This document shows positions 7,557-15,226 of a DNA stretch of 64,000 nucleotides, in pieces. The stretch's first letter is position 1; each line of letters begins with the position of its first letter. The stretch is taken from assembly GCF_004353505.1 (NCBI RefSeq), contig NZ_SMNQ01000009.1, positions 124,001 to 188,000 of the forward strand. The letters run 5' to 3'. Under the pieces are notes generated by a model, which made no database searches, was not told where the DNA came from, and saw only the letters and a program-made list of their open reading frames with translations. Made by a program: the position numbers and the translations under genes. The DNA comes from Streptomyces sp. WAC05374. GTDB lineage: Bacteria > Actinomycetota > Actinomycetes > Streptomycetales > Streptomycetaceae.

Positions 7557-8123
7557 TTAGCTGTTCACCCGGCCGAGGTAGCCGCTGTCACGAGTGTCGA
7601 CCTTGATCTTCTCACCGGTGGTGATGAAGAGCGGGACCTGGATCTGGTGGCCGGTCTCCAGGATGGCCGGCTTGGTGCCACCGGTGGAGCGGTCGCCCTG
7701 GACGCCCGGCTCGGTCTCCTGGATCGTCAGCTCGACGGCGGCGGGGAGCTCGACGTAGAGCACCTCGCCCTCGTGCGTGGCGACGGTGGCGGTGAAGCCC
7801 TCGATCAGGAAGTTCGCGGCGTCGCCGACGGCGGCGCGGGAGACGTGGAGCTGGTCGTACGTCTGCATGTCCATGAAGACGAAGTACTCGCCGTCCATGT
7901 ACGAGAACTGCATGTCGCGGCGGTCGACGGTGGCCGTCTCGACCTTCACACCGGCGTTGAACGTCTTGTCGACGATCTTGCCGGAGAGCACGTTCTTGAG
8001 CTTGGTGCGCACGAAGGCCGGGCCCTTGCCGGGCTTGACGTGCTGGAACTCGACCACGGACCAGAGCTGGTCGTTGTCGAGCTTGAGCACCATGCCGTTC
8101 TTGAGGTCGTTCGTGGAAGCCAC
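7557..8123 (-). CDS. efp: Elongation factor P
   Basis: Relieves ribosome stalling at polyproline stretches by entering the E site. The 188-residue protein has the three beta-barrel domains of the family. The tip of the first domain reads KPGKGPAF with Lys33 at the position modified in other bacteria. The Pro-Gly-Lys-Gly-Pro loop is of the actinobacterial type reported to work unmodified, and no EpmA/EpmB-like gene is seen nearby. The GTG start at 8123 follows a GGAGA. It lies 58 nt downstream of the M24 peptidase gene. Polyproline-rich neighbours (10042-10866, MltG) are natural clients. Confidence 0.97.
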   Translation of the reverse strand: MASTNDLKNGMVLKLDNDQLWSVVEFQHVKPGKGPAFVRTKLKNVLSGKIVDKTFNAGVKVETATVDRRDMQFSYMDGEYFVFMDMQTYDQLHVSRAAVGDAANFLIEGFTATVATHEGEVLYVELPAAVELTIQETEPGVQGDRSTGGTKPAILETGHQIQVPLFITTGEKIKVDTRDSGYLGRVNS

Positions 8124-8181
8124 GGTTGCGGAATCTCCTGGACTGACGCTGGTGGACGACCGAGGCGTGGTGCGTCACGCG

Positions 8182-9288
8182 CTACAGCGCGAGCAGCTCC
8201 TTGGTCGTGATGGTGAGTAGCTCGGGTCCGCCGTCCGCCACCTGGCGTACGACGAGCGTGTCATCGATCCGGACACCGCCCCGGCCCGGGAGGTGGACCC
8301 CCGGTTCGACGGTGACCGGCACACAAGCGTCCAGTTTACCCATGGCGCCGGGTGCCAACTGCGGGTCCTCCTCGATTTCGAGCCCGACACCGTGTCCGAG
8401 GAAGGGCGCGACGCACTCGCCGTACCCCGCCGCGTCCAGGATCTGGCGGGCGGCGCGGTCCACGTCGCGGTACGCGGTCCCGGGGGCCAGGGCCTCGCGG
8501 GCGGCCCGCTGAGCGGCGAAGACGAGGTCGTACAGCTCGATCTGCCAGTCGGCGGGCGAGGTGCCGATGACGAACGTACGGCCGATCTCGCAGCGGTAGC
8601 CGCGGTAGTTGGCGCCCAGGCAGACGGAGAGGAAATCACCCTCCTCGACGCGGCGGTCGGACGGCCGGTGACCGCCCCGGCCGGCGTTGGGGCCGGTCGC
8701 GACGGAGGTGGGGAACGCCGGGCCGTCGGCGCCGTGGTCCACCAGGCGGCGTTCCAGCTCCAGGGCGAGGTGGCGCTCGGTGCGGCCTACCAGGATCGAT
8801 TCGAGGAGCTCGCCGAGCGCCTGGTCGGTGATCTCGGCCGCGATCCGGAGGCAGGTGATCTCGTCCTCGTCCTTGACGATCCGCTCCTGCTCGATGGCGG
8901 TGCCCAGGTCCGCCAGGCGCACCTTCGGGGCGACCGAGCCCATGGCGCGGTGGCGGGCGACGGTCAGGTGGTGTTCCTCCACCGCGAGGGTGTCCGCCCC
9001 CTCGCGGCCGGCGATGCCCACGGCCGCGACCGCCGGGTCGCCGCCGGAGGAGGGCAGCACCATCTGGCGCAGCCGCTCGTCGAGGCGGCCCTCGACCGGG
9101 TCGCCCGTGGGCGGGCGGGGGCAGAGCAGGACGTCGTCGCCGGCGCCCAGGAGCAGGACGGCGCCGGGGGGCGCGCCGCCCGCGAGATACCGGACGTTGG
9201 CGGGGCGGGAGACCAGGGCCGCCGCAGAGCCGGACGCCGCGCACCGGTCGCGCAGCCGCCCTCGGCGGTCCGCAAACACCTCTGACAT
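8182..9288 (-). CDS. M24 (aminopeptidase P/Xaa-Pro) family protein with altered metal ligands
   Basis: A 368-residue protein with an N-terminal creatinase-like domain (~1-150) and a C-terminal pita-bread M24 domain. Homologues cleave Xaa-Pro bonds with two metal ions held by Asp, Asp, His, Glu, Glu. Aligning the motifs by eye, the first Asp is Cys (SVCLGANYRGY), the second is Glu (RCEIGRTF), the His is kept (GHGVGLEIEEDP), the first Glu is kept (TVEPGVHLPG) and the last Glu is Asp (VRIDDT). Activity is therefore doubtful. Its position before efp and nusB is the usual actinobacterial pepP/pepQ position. ATG at 9288. Confidence 0.85.
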   Translation of the reverse strand: MSEVFADRRGRLRDRCAASGSAAALVSRPANVRYLAGGAPPGAVLLLGAGDDVLLCPRPPTGDPVEGRLDERLRQMVLPSSGGDPAVAAVGIAGREGADTLAVEEHHLTVARHRAMGSVAPKVRLADLGTAIEQERIVKDEDEITCLRIAAEITDQALGELLESILVGRTERHLALELERRLVDHGADGPAFPTSVATGPNAGRGGHRPSDRRVEEGDFLSVCLGANYRGYRCEIGRTFVIGTSPADWQIELYDLVFAAQRAAREALAPGTAYRDVDRAARQILDAAGYGECVAPFLGHGVGLEIEEDPQLAPGAMGKLDACVPVTVEPGVHLPGRGGVRIDDTLVVRQVADGGPELLTITTKELLAL

Positions 9289-9402
9289 GCCCCGAGCCTA
9301 CGAGTGCCCGCCCGGGTCGGCAGGTCGGGCGGGCCGACCGGGGCGCCGGCGGCCGGAGGGCAGGCCCCTCGCGGGCGGCGCCGGTGGCGGGGCGGCCGGG
9401 GT

Positions 9403-9426
9403 GGTCAACGGCAAAAACCGGGGTAT
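9403..9426 (+). promoter_or_regulatory. Possible SigB/SigH-type stress promoter for the hemerythrin gene
   Basis: GGTC (9403-9406), a 14-nt spacer and a perfect GGGTAT -10 (9421-9426). Streptomyces SigB-family promoters are described as GTTT-N14-16-GGGTAY, so the -10 and spacing fit but the -35 is only partial. It lies 42 nt upstream of the ATG at 9469. Confidence 0.4.
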
Positions 9427-9468
9427 CCGGCGGAGCGGACACAGTCGCCACGGTTCGAAGGAGTCACC

Positions 9469-9984
9469 ATGCCGGCCAGTACTGCCACCACGACCACCGA
9501 TGTCGTCGAGCTGATCCTGCGGGACCACCGCCGGATGGAGGAGCTGTTCCGGGCGATGCGGAACGTCCAGGCCGACCGGGCCGGGGCGCTCCAGGAGTTC
9601 GCCGCCCTCCTGGTGGCCCACGCGGAGGCGGAGGAGAGCGAGGTCTACCCCGCGCTGCGGCGCTACAAGAACGTGGACGACGAGGACGTCGAGCACAGCG
9701 TGCACGAGCACCAGGAGGGCAACGAGGCCCTGCTGGCCCTGCTCGAAGTGGAGGACACCGGTTCCGAGGAGTGGGACGAGAAGCTCGAGGAGCTCGTCAC
9801 GGCGGTGAACCACCACGCCGACGAGGAGGAGCGGACGCTCATCAACGACGCCCGCGAGAACGTCGCCGCCGAACGCCGCGCGGAGCTCGGCACCGCGTTC
9901 GCCGAGGCCCGGGCCCGGCACCTGGCGGCGGACTGCGGCAGCCTGGACAACATCCGCCGGCTGGTGAAGTCGTCCTCCCGCTGA
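9469..9984 (+). CDS. Hemerythrin (HHE) domain protein
   Basis: A 171-residue four-helix protein with the His/Glu pattern of a diiron hemerythrin: DHRRMEELF, AHAEAEESEVYP, HSVHEHQEGN and NHHADEEERTLI. Such proteins bind O2, NO or peroxide, or protect against oxidative and nitrosative stress. The ATG at 9469 is set by the GAAGGAG at 9457-9463; upstream in-frame codons lack a ribosome site. It is the only plus-strand gene inside the otherwise minus-strand aro-pepP-efp-nusB block and ends in a very strong terminator. This suggests a separately controlled insert. Confidence 0.88.
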   Translation: MPASTATTTTDVVELILRDHRRMEELFRAMRNVQADRAGALQEFAALLVAHAEAEESEVYPALRRYKNVDDEDVEHSVHEHQEGNEALLALLEVEDTGSEEWDEKLEELVTAVNHHADEEERTLINDARENVAAERRAELGTAFAEARARHLAADCGSLDNIRRLVKSSSR

Positions 9985-9997
9985 GCGCACCGCGCGG

Positions 9998-10039
9998 CCG
10001 TGTCCCCTCCAGGGCCTGACGGACCTGGAGGGGACACGG
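9998..10039. terminator. Strong bidirectional terminator
   Basis: A perfect 16-bp inverted repeat, CCGTGTCCCCTCCAGG (9998-10013) and CCTGGAGGGGACACGG (10024-10039), with a 10-nt loop. It lies between the convergent hemerythrin gene and the P-loop gene. Confidence 0.85.
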
Positions 10040-10041
10040 CT

Positions 10042-10866
10042 CTAGAAGGCCGGCGGGCTCGCTATGGCGCGGGCGAGGACGTCGTCCAGGACCCGGGCGG
10101 TGGTCTCGACGTCGTACTTGGAGTTGTCGATGATCGGCAGCCCGGAGCCGTACCAGCCGGCCATGCGGCCGTGGATGCCGGCGACCTCCTCGTCGGAGAG
10201 CCGGCGGTTCCCGCTGCGCTCGGCGTTGCGCTCCAGGACGATCTCGAGGCCCGGGAGGAGGACGACGGGCAGCAGCCCGGGCCCGACGTGGCGCTTCCAG
10301 CCGCCCAGGCCCACGACCGGGCGGTCGGGGAAGACGGCGTCGTCGAGGATGCAGGAGATGCCGTTGGCCAGGAAGTTGCGCGCGGCGAAGCCACAGGTGC
10401 GGCGGGCCAGCCGGTACTGCGCCTCGGACTGGTCGTTCCAGCCGGACTGGGGGTCGGCGAAGCCGGCGCAGACCCATTCGCGTACGTCGTCCAGGCTGAT
10501 GTGCGCGGTGGGCACCCGGCGGGTGCTGGCCCAGTACCGGGCGACGGTGGTCTTGCCCGCCCCGGCCGGGCCGATGAGGAGGACGGCGAGCGTGGCGGTG
10601 CCGGTCCCCGGAGTGCCGGGCGCGGTGTGCGGCGCCGGCGCCGGGGCGGCGACCGGGGCGCCGGGCGGCAGGTGGATGTGGCCCGTGGTCTCGGGCGGGA
10701 CCCAGTTGGGCGGCGCCGCGGGAGGCGCGGCGGGAGGTGCCGCGGGCGGGGGGCCCTGCGGTGGCGGCGGGCCCGGGTGGTGGGCGGCGGCCTGGTTCGT
10801 CCATCCGGTGGCTGCGTGCCCCGGCAGGTGGGGCGGCGGCAGCGGAGCCCCCACTGCGTGCTGCAT
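10042..10866 (-). CDS. P-loop kinase-like ATP-binding protein with Pro-rich N-terminus
   Basis: 274 residues. Residues 1-90 are low-complexity Pro/Ala, likely disordered and a natural EF-P client. Residues ~92-274 are a P-loop domain with Walker A GPAGAGKTT, a following SLDDVREWVC stretch, the ILDDAVFPDRP strand, a lid-like NAERSGNRRLSDEE segment and IIDNSK near the end. The layout resembles small-molecule or zeta-toxin-like kinases and predicted ATP-binding proteins, but no substrate can be named. It has its own start (codon ending at 10866) 122 nt after the aroQ stop. Confidence 0.75.
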   Translation of the reverse strand: MQHAVGAPLPPPHLPGHAATGWTNQAAAHHPGPPPPQGPPPAAPPAAPPAAPPNWVPPETTGHIHLPPGAPVAAPAPAPHTAPGTPGTGTATLAVLLIGPAGAGKTTVARYWASTRRVPTAHISLDDVREWVCAGFADPQSGWNDQSEAQYRLARRTCGFAARNFLANGISCILDDAVFPDRPVVGLGGWKRHVGPGLLPVVLLPGLEIVLERNAERSGNRRLSDEEVAGIHGRMAGWYGSGLPIIDNSKYDVETTARVLDDVLARAIASPPAF

Positions 10867-10940
10867 CCGGTGCCACTCCGTCTCGTCCGATCGGTGCTGG
10901 TCGGGCGGCCGTTGGGCGGCCCGTTACCGAACCGTACCCT

Positions 10941-10970
10941 CCCCGGCCGACTGTATGGGAACGGCCGGGG
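10941..10970 (-). terminator. Putative terminator after aroQ
   Basis: A 9-bp perfect inverted repeat, CCCCGGCCG (10941-10949) and CGGCCGGGG (10962-10970), 19 nt beyond the aroQ stop on the minus strand. There is no clear U-tract. Confidence 0.5.
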
Positions 10971-10988
10971 ACGGTGCGGAGTGCCCGG

Positions 10989-11429
10989 CTAGGCCAGTTC
11001 GTCGGCGAGGGCGCGCAGGGCGAGGCGGTAGGAGCCGATGCCGAAGCCCGCGACGGTGCCGCTGGCCACGGCCGCCACGACGGAGGTGTGGCGGAACTCC
11101 TCCCGCGTGTACGGGTTGGAGATGTGCACCTCGATGAGGGGCGCGGTGCGCTGGGCGGCCGCGTCCCTCATGCCGTACGAGTAGTGCGTGAACGCGCCGG
11201 GGTTGAGCACCACGGGGAGGGAGCCGTCGGCCGCCTCGTGGAGCCAGCGGATCATCTCGCCCTCGTCGTTCGTCTCGCGCACCTCGACGTCGAAACCGAG
11301 CTCCTTGCCGAGCGACCGGCACGCCTCGACGAGGCCGGCGTACGAGGTGGAGCCGTAGACGTCGGGCTCGCGGGAGCCGAGGCGGCCGAGGTTCGGGCCG
11401 TTGAGGACCAGGACGCGCCGCGCGGTCAC
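10989..11429 (-). CDS. aroQ: 3-Dehydroquinate dehydratase, type II
   Basis: Dehydrates 3-dehydroquinate to 3-dehydroshikimate. The 146-residue protein carries the type II motifs LNGPNLGRLGSREPDVYG (catalytic Arg and Tyr), NPGAFTHYSYGMRDA and EVHISNPYTREEFRHTS with the conserved His. The GTG start at 11429 overlaps the aroB stop by 4 nt (GTGA), making it the last gene of the aroC-aroK-aroB-aroQ run. Open frames extending upstream through aroB were ignored. Confidence 0.96.
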   Translation of the reverse strand: MTARRVLVLNGPNLGRLGSREPDVYGSTSYAGLVEACRSLGKELGFDVEVRETNDEGEMIRWLHEAADGSLPVVLNPGAFTHYSYGMRDAAAQRTAPLIEVHISNPYTREEFRHTSVVAAVASGTVAGFGIGSYRLALRALADELA

Positions 11430-12517
11430 GCGGAGACCTCCCCGTACGCGGCGACGAGGACGGCCGGGTCGGGGCCTTCGAGGACCGTGGGCCGGGCCAG
11501 GCCGTCCAGGACGATGAAGCGCAGCAGGTCGCCCCGGGACTTCTTGTCGACCTTCATGGTCTCCAGCAGCTTGGGCCACTGGTCGCCGCGGTAGGTGAGC
11601 GGGAGGCCGACGGCCTCGAGCACGGTGCGGTGCCGGTCGGCGGTGGCGTCGTCGAGACGGCCGGCGAGGCGGCCGAGTTCGGCGGCGAAGACCATGCCGA
11701 CGGAGACGGCGGCGCCGTGGCGCCACTTGTAGCGCTCGTTCTTCTCGATCGCGTGCGCGAGGGTGTGGCCGTAGTTGAGGATCTCGCGGAGCCCGGACTC
11801 CTTCAGGTCGGACGACACGACGTCGGCCTTGACGCGGATGGAGCGCTCGATCAGCTCGGCGGTGTGCGGGCCCGCGGGGGTGCGGGCGGCCTCGGGGTCC
11901 GCCTCGATCAGGTCCAGGATCACCGGGTCGGCGATGAAACCGGCCTTGATGATCTCGGCCAGGCCGCTGACGTAGTCGTGGACCGGGAGCGAGTCGAGGG
12001 CGGCGAGGTCGCACAGGACACCGGCGGGCGGGTGGAAGGCGCCCACGAGGTTCTTGCCCTCGGCGGTGTTGATGCCGGTCTTGCCGCCGACCGCCGCGTC
12101 GACCATGGCGAGCACGGTGGTGGGGACGGCGATCCAGCGCACTCCGCGCAGCCAGGTGGCCGCGACGAAGCCGGCGAGGTCGGTGGTGGCACCGCCGCCG
12201 ACGCCGACGATCACGTCGGTGCGGGTGAAGCCGGACTGGCCGAGCGCCTTCCAGCAGTAGGCGGCGACCTCGGCGGTCTTGGCCTCCTCCGCGTTGGGCA
12301 CCTGGATCGCGATGGCCTCGTACCCCTGCTCGGCGAGGTCGGCGCGCAGCGCCTCACCGGTCTCAGCCAGCGCCTCGGGGTGGACGACGGCGACGCGCTT
12401 GGCGTTGCCGACGAGCCCCCCGAGCTCGCCGAGGAGCTGCCGGCCGACCAGCACCTCGTAGGGGTCGGTGCCGGCCGTGCCGCCGACCTGGATGCGGGTC
12501 ACTGCGTGGTCAGTCAC
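11426..12517 (-). CDS. aroB: 3-Dehydroquinate synthase
   Basis: Converts DAHP to 3-dehydroquinate with NAD and a divalent metal. The 363-residue protein shows the NAD-binding GVGGGATTDLAGFVAA motif, VPTTVLAMVDAAVGGKTGIN, the GLAEIIKAG helix and the metal His in LNYGHTLAHAIE and WRHGAAVSVGM. The GTG start at 12517 overlaps aroK by 4 nt and its stop overlaps aroQ by 4 nt. Confidence 0.97.
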   Translation of the reverse strand: MTDHAVTRIQVGGTAGTDPYEVLVGRQLLGELGGLVGNAKRVAVVHPEALAETGEALRADLAEQGYEAIAIQVPNAEEAKTAEVAAYCWKALGQSGFTRTDVIVGVGGGATTDLAGFVAATWLRGVRWIAVPTTVLAMVDAAVGGKTGINTAEGKNLVGAFHPPAGVLCDLAALDSLPVHDYVSGLAEIIKAGFIADPVILDLIEADPEAARTPAGPHTAELIERSIRVKADVVSSDLKESGLREILNYGHTLAHAIEKNERYKWRHGAAVSVGMVFAAELGRLAGRLDDATADRHRTVLEAVGLPLTYRGDQWPKLLETMKVDKKSRGDLLRFIVLDGLARPTVLEGPDPAVLVAAYGEVSA

Positions 12518-13029
12518 TTCTGGAGCTCCAGTGCGTCGAGGACCGCCTGGGCGACCTCTTCGGGGGTCTTGTCGTCGGTGGCCACCACCACGCGGGCGAC
12601 TTCGGTGTACAGGTGCCTGCGGGCCTCCATCAGCTCGCGCCACTGGCGGCGCGGGTTGACGGCGAGCAGCGGGCGGGCGGTGTTGAGCCCGACGCGCCGG
12701 ACCGCCTCCTCGACGTCCATCGAGAGGTACGCGACCGGGAGCCCGGCGAGGAGCCGGCGGGTGCCGGCGTCGAGGACGGCGCCGCCGCCGAGGGCGAGGA
12801 CGCCCTGGTGTTCGGCGACGGCGGTGCGTACGGCCTCGCGCTCCAGCGCGCGGAAGTGCTCCTCGCCGTCCTCGACGAAGATGTCCGAGATCTCGCGCCC
12901 CTCGGCGGCCACGATGTCGGCGTCGGTGTCCCGGTAGGGCACGCCGAGCCGGTCGGCGAGCAGCGCGCCCACGGTGGACTTTCCGGAGCCCATCGGGCCG
13001 ACCAGGACGATCAGCGGGCCGGTGCTCAC
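12514..13029 (-). CDS. aroK: Shikimate kinase
   Basis: Phosphorylates shikimate at the 3-hydroxyl. The 171-residue nucleoside-kinase fold has Walker A GPMGSGKST, the shikimate-binding DTDADIV and GGGAVLD motifs, and the lid ARPLLAVNPRRQW. The GTG start at 13029 overlaps the aroC stop by 4 nt. The middle gene of the coupled aro run. Confidence 0.97.
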   Translation of the reverse strand: MSTGPLIVLVGPMGSGKSTVGALLADRLGVPYRDTDADIVAAEGREISDIFVEDGEEHFRALEREAVRTAVAEHQGVLALGGGAVLDAGTRRLLAGLPVAYLSMDVEEAVRRVGLNTARPLLAVNPRRQWRELMEARRHLYTEVARVVVATDDKTPEEVAQAVLDALELQK

Positions 13030-14210
13030 TTGATGTGGAGGTTGTCGAGGTACGAGCGGACGTTGCGGCGGGTCTCGGCGACGCTGTCGCCGCCGAACTT
13101 CTCCGCGACCGCGTCGGCGAGGACGAGGGCGACCATGGCCTCGGCGACGATGCCGGCGGCCGGGACGGCGCAGACGTCGGAGCGCTGGTGGTGCGCGGCG
13201 GCGGCCTCGCCGGTGACGACGTCGACGGTCTTCAGCGCCCGGGGCACGGTCGCGATGGGCTTCATCGCGGCGCGGACGCGCAGCAGCTCACCCGTGGTCA
13301 GACCGCCCTCCGTGCCGCCGGAGCGGCCGGAGGTGCGCTTGATGCCCTCGCCGGTGGCGACGATCTCGTCGTGGGCCTTGGAGCCGGGTACGCGGGCGAG
13401 GTCGAACCCGTCGCCGACCTCGACGCCCTTGATGGCCTGGATGCCCATGAGGGCGGCGGCCAGCCGGGCGTCCAGGCGCCGGTCCCAGTGGACGTGCGAG
13501 CCGAGGCCGACGGGCACGCCGTACGCGAGGACCTCGACGACGCCGCCGAGGGTGTCACCGTCCTTGTGGGCCTGGTCGATCTCGGCGACCATCGCCTTCG
13601 ACGCGTCGGGGTCCAGGCAGCGCACCGGGTCGGCGTCCAGCTTCTCGACGTCGGCGGGGGTCGGGTACACGCCGTAGGGGGCCTTGGCGGCGGCGAGCTC
13701 GACGACGTGCGACACGATCTCGATGCCCGCCGTCTCCTTGAGGTAGGAGCGGGCGACGGCGCCGAGGGCGACGCGGGCGGCGGTCTCGCGGGCGCTGGCC
13801 CGCTCCAGGACCGGGCGGGCCTCGTCGAACCCGTACTTCTGCATGCCCGCCAGGTCGGCGTGGCCGGGGCGAGGGCGGGTCAGGGGGGCGTTGCGGGCCA
13901 GTTCGGCGAGCTCGGCCGGGTCGACCGGGTCGGCCGCCATGACCTTCTCCCACTTGGGCCACTCGGTGTTGCCGACCATCACGGCGACGGGCGAGCCCAT
14001 GGTCAGGCCGTGGCGTACGCCGCCGAGGAAGGTCACCTCGTCGCGCTCGAACTTCATCCGCGCGCCGCGCCCGTAGCCGAGGCGCCGACGGGCCAGGTGG
14101 TCCGCCACCATCTCCGTGGTGATCGGGACACCGGCGGGAAGGCCCTCCAGCGTCGCCACCAGTGCGGGACCGTGGGACTCCCCAGCGGTCAGCCAGCGCA
14201 ACCTGCTCAA
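13026..14210 (-). CDS. aroC: Chorismate synthase
   Basis: FMN-dependent formation of chorismate from EPSP. The 394-residue protein has the family signatures GESHGPALV near the N-terminus, RRRLGYGRGARM, RPGHADLAGMQKYGF and the late GEAAAAHHQRSDVCAVPAA. The start is TTG at 14210, chosen because AGGAGC lies 5-10 nt upstream and the protein then begins SRLRWLTAGESHG as in relatives. A 188-nt gap separates it from aroE, so an internal promoter is possible. Confidence 0.96.
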   Translation of the reverse strand: MSRLRWLTAGESHGPALVATLEGLPAGVPITTEMVADHLARRRLGYGRGARMKFERDEVTFLGGVRHGLTMGSPVAVMVGNTEWPKWEKVMAADPVDPAELAELARNAPLTRPRPGHADLAGMQKYGFDEARPVLERASARETAARVALGAVARSYLKETAGIEIVSHVVELAAAKAPYGVYPTPADVEKLDADPVRCLDPDASKAMVAEIDQAHKDGDTLGGVVEVLAYGVPVGLGSHVHWDRRLDARLAAALMGIQAIKGVEVGDGFDLARVPGSKAHDEIVATGEGIKRTSGRSGGTEGGLTTGELLRVRAAMKPIATVPRALKTVDVVTGEAAAAHHQRSDVCAVPAAGIVAEAMVALVLADAVAEKFGGDSVAETRRNVRSYLDNLHIK

Positions 14211-14353
14211 CGGTGCTCCTCATGCTCGCGCCTCGACAGCGACGGCGCGACCGGGTGCGCGGCCCTGGCCCGCCACCCTGATCCTCCCACGTCCGGGCCC
14301 CGCACTGGTGCGCGGTCCACAAGACGGACTCCGCGGCGGTCAGGTCCGCGACG

Positions 14354-14382
14354 CGCCGCGCGGCCCGCCTCGTGGCGCGGCG
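14354..14382 (-). terminator. Weak hairpin between aroE and aroC
   Basis: CGCCGCGC (14354-14361) and GCGCGGCG (14375-14382) form an 8-bp stem with a 13-nt loop just past the aroE stop. There is no U-tract, so it may be partial termination or an RNA-processing hairpin. Confidence 0.35.
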
Positions 14383-14398
14383 GGGGACCGGCGGGCCC

Positions 14399-15226
14399 CT
14401 AGCGGGCGGCGAGGGCCCGTTCGCCGGCGGCGCGCATGGCGGCCAGGGGGGCCGGGGTGCGGCCGGTCATCTGTTCCACCTGGAGGACGGCCTGGTGGAC
14501 GAGGAGGTCGAGTCCTCCGAGCACCGCTCCCCCGCGGGCCGACCAGGCGGCCGCCAGGGCGGTGGGCCACGGCTCGTACAGCACGTCGAAGAGGGTGCCG
14601 GGCCGGCCCGGGACCTCGGCGGCGAGCGCGTCGGTCGTCCCGGCGGGCGTCGTGGCGATCACCAGGGGCGCCCGCAGCCCTTCGGCCGCCCGCCCCCAGT
14701 CGGCGGTACGGACGTGGACGCCGAGCCGCTCGCCCCAGCCGCGCATCTCGGCGGCGCGGGCCTCACTGCGCACGTACGCGGTGACGGGGCCGGTGCAGAC
14801 GAGGGACAGCGCGGCGAGCGCGGAGGACGCGGTGGCCCCCGCGCCGAGCACGGCGGCGGTCTCCACCTTCTCCACGCCCCGCTCCCGCAGCGCGGCGATC
14901 ATGCCAGGGATGTCGGTGTTGTCGCCGGTACGGCGGCCGTCCTCGGTGAGGACGACCGTGTTGACGGCCTCCACGGAGGCCGCCGTGGCGGTGACCTCGT
15001 CGAGCAGCGGGATGACGGCCCGCTTGAGCGGCATGGTCAGCGACAGTCCGGCCCAGGAGTCGTCCAGGCCGTCCAGGAACGCCGGGAGCCGGGCCTCGTC
15101 CACCTCGAACCGGTCGTACGACCAGTCGGCGAGGCCGAGCTCGGCGTAGGCCGCCCGGTGCAGCACCGGGGAGAGGGAGTGGGCGATCGGCGACCCGAGG
15201 ACGGCGGCGCGCTTCACTGTGCTCAC
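14399..15226 (-). CDS. aroE: Shikimate dehydrogenase
   Basis: NADPH-dependent reduction of 3-dehydroshikimate. The 275-residue protein has the substrate motif SPIAHSLSP, the catalytic Lys in SLTMPLKRAV, the NTD of GDNTDIPGM, and a Rossmann VLGAGATASSALAAL. The GTG start at 15226 overlaps the mltG stop by 4 nt. With aroC, K, B and Q just downstream, five of the seven shikimate enzymes are present here; aroF/G/H and aroA are elsewhere. Confidence 0.95.
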   Translation of the reverse strand: MSTVKRAAVLGSPIAHSLSPVLHRAAYAELGLADWSYDRFEVDEARLPAFLDGLDDSWAGLSLTMPLKRAVIPLLDEVTATAASVEAVNTVVLTEDGRRTGDNTDIPGMIAALRERGVEKVETAAVLGAGATASSALAALSLVCTGPVTAYVRSEARAAEMRGWGERLGVHVRTADWGRAAEGLRAPLVIATTPAGTTDALAAEVPGRPGTLFDVLYEPWPTALAAAWSARGGAVLGGLDLLVHQAVLQVEQMTGRTPAPLAAMRAAGERALAAR

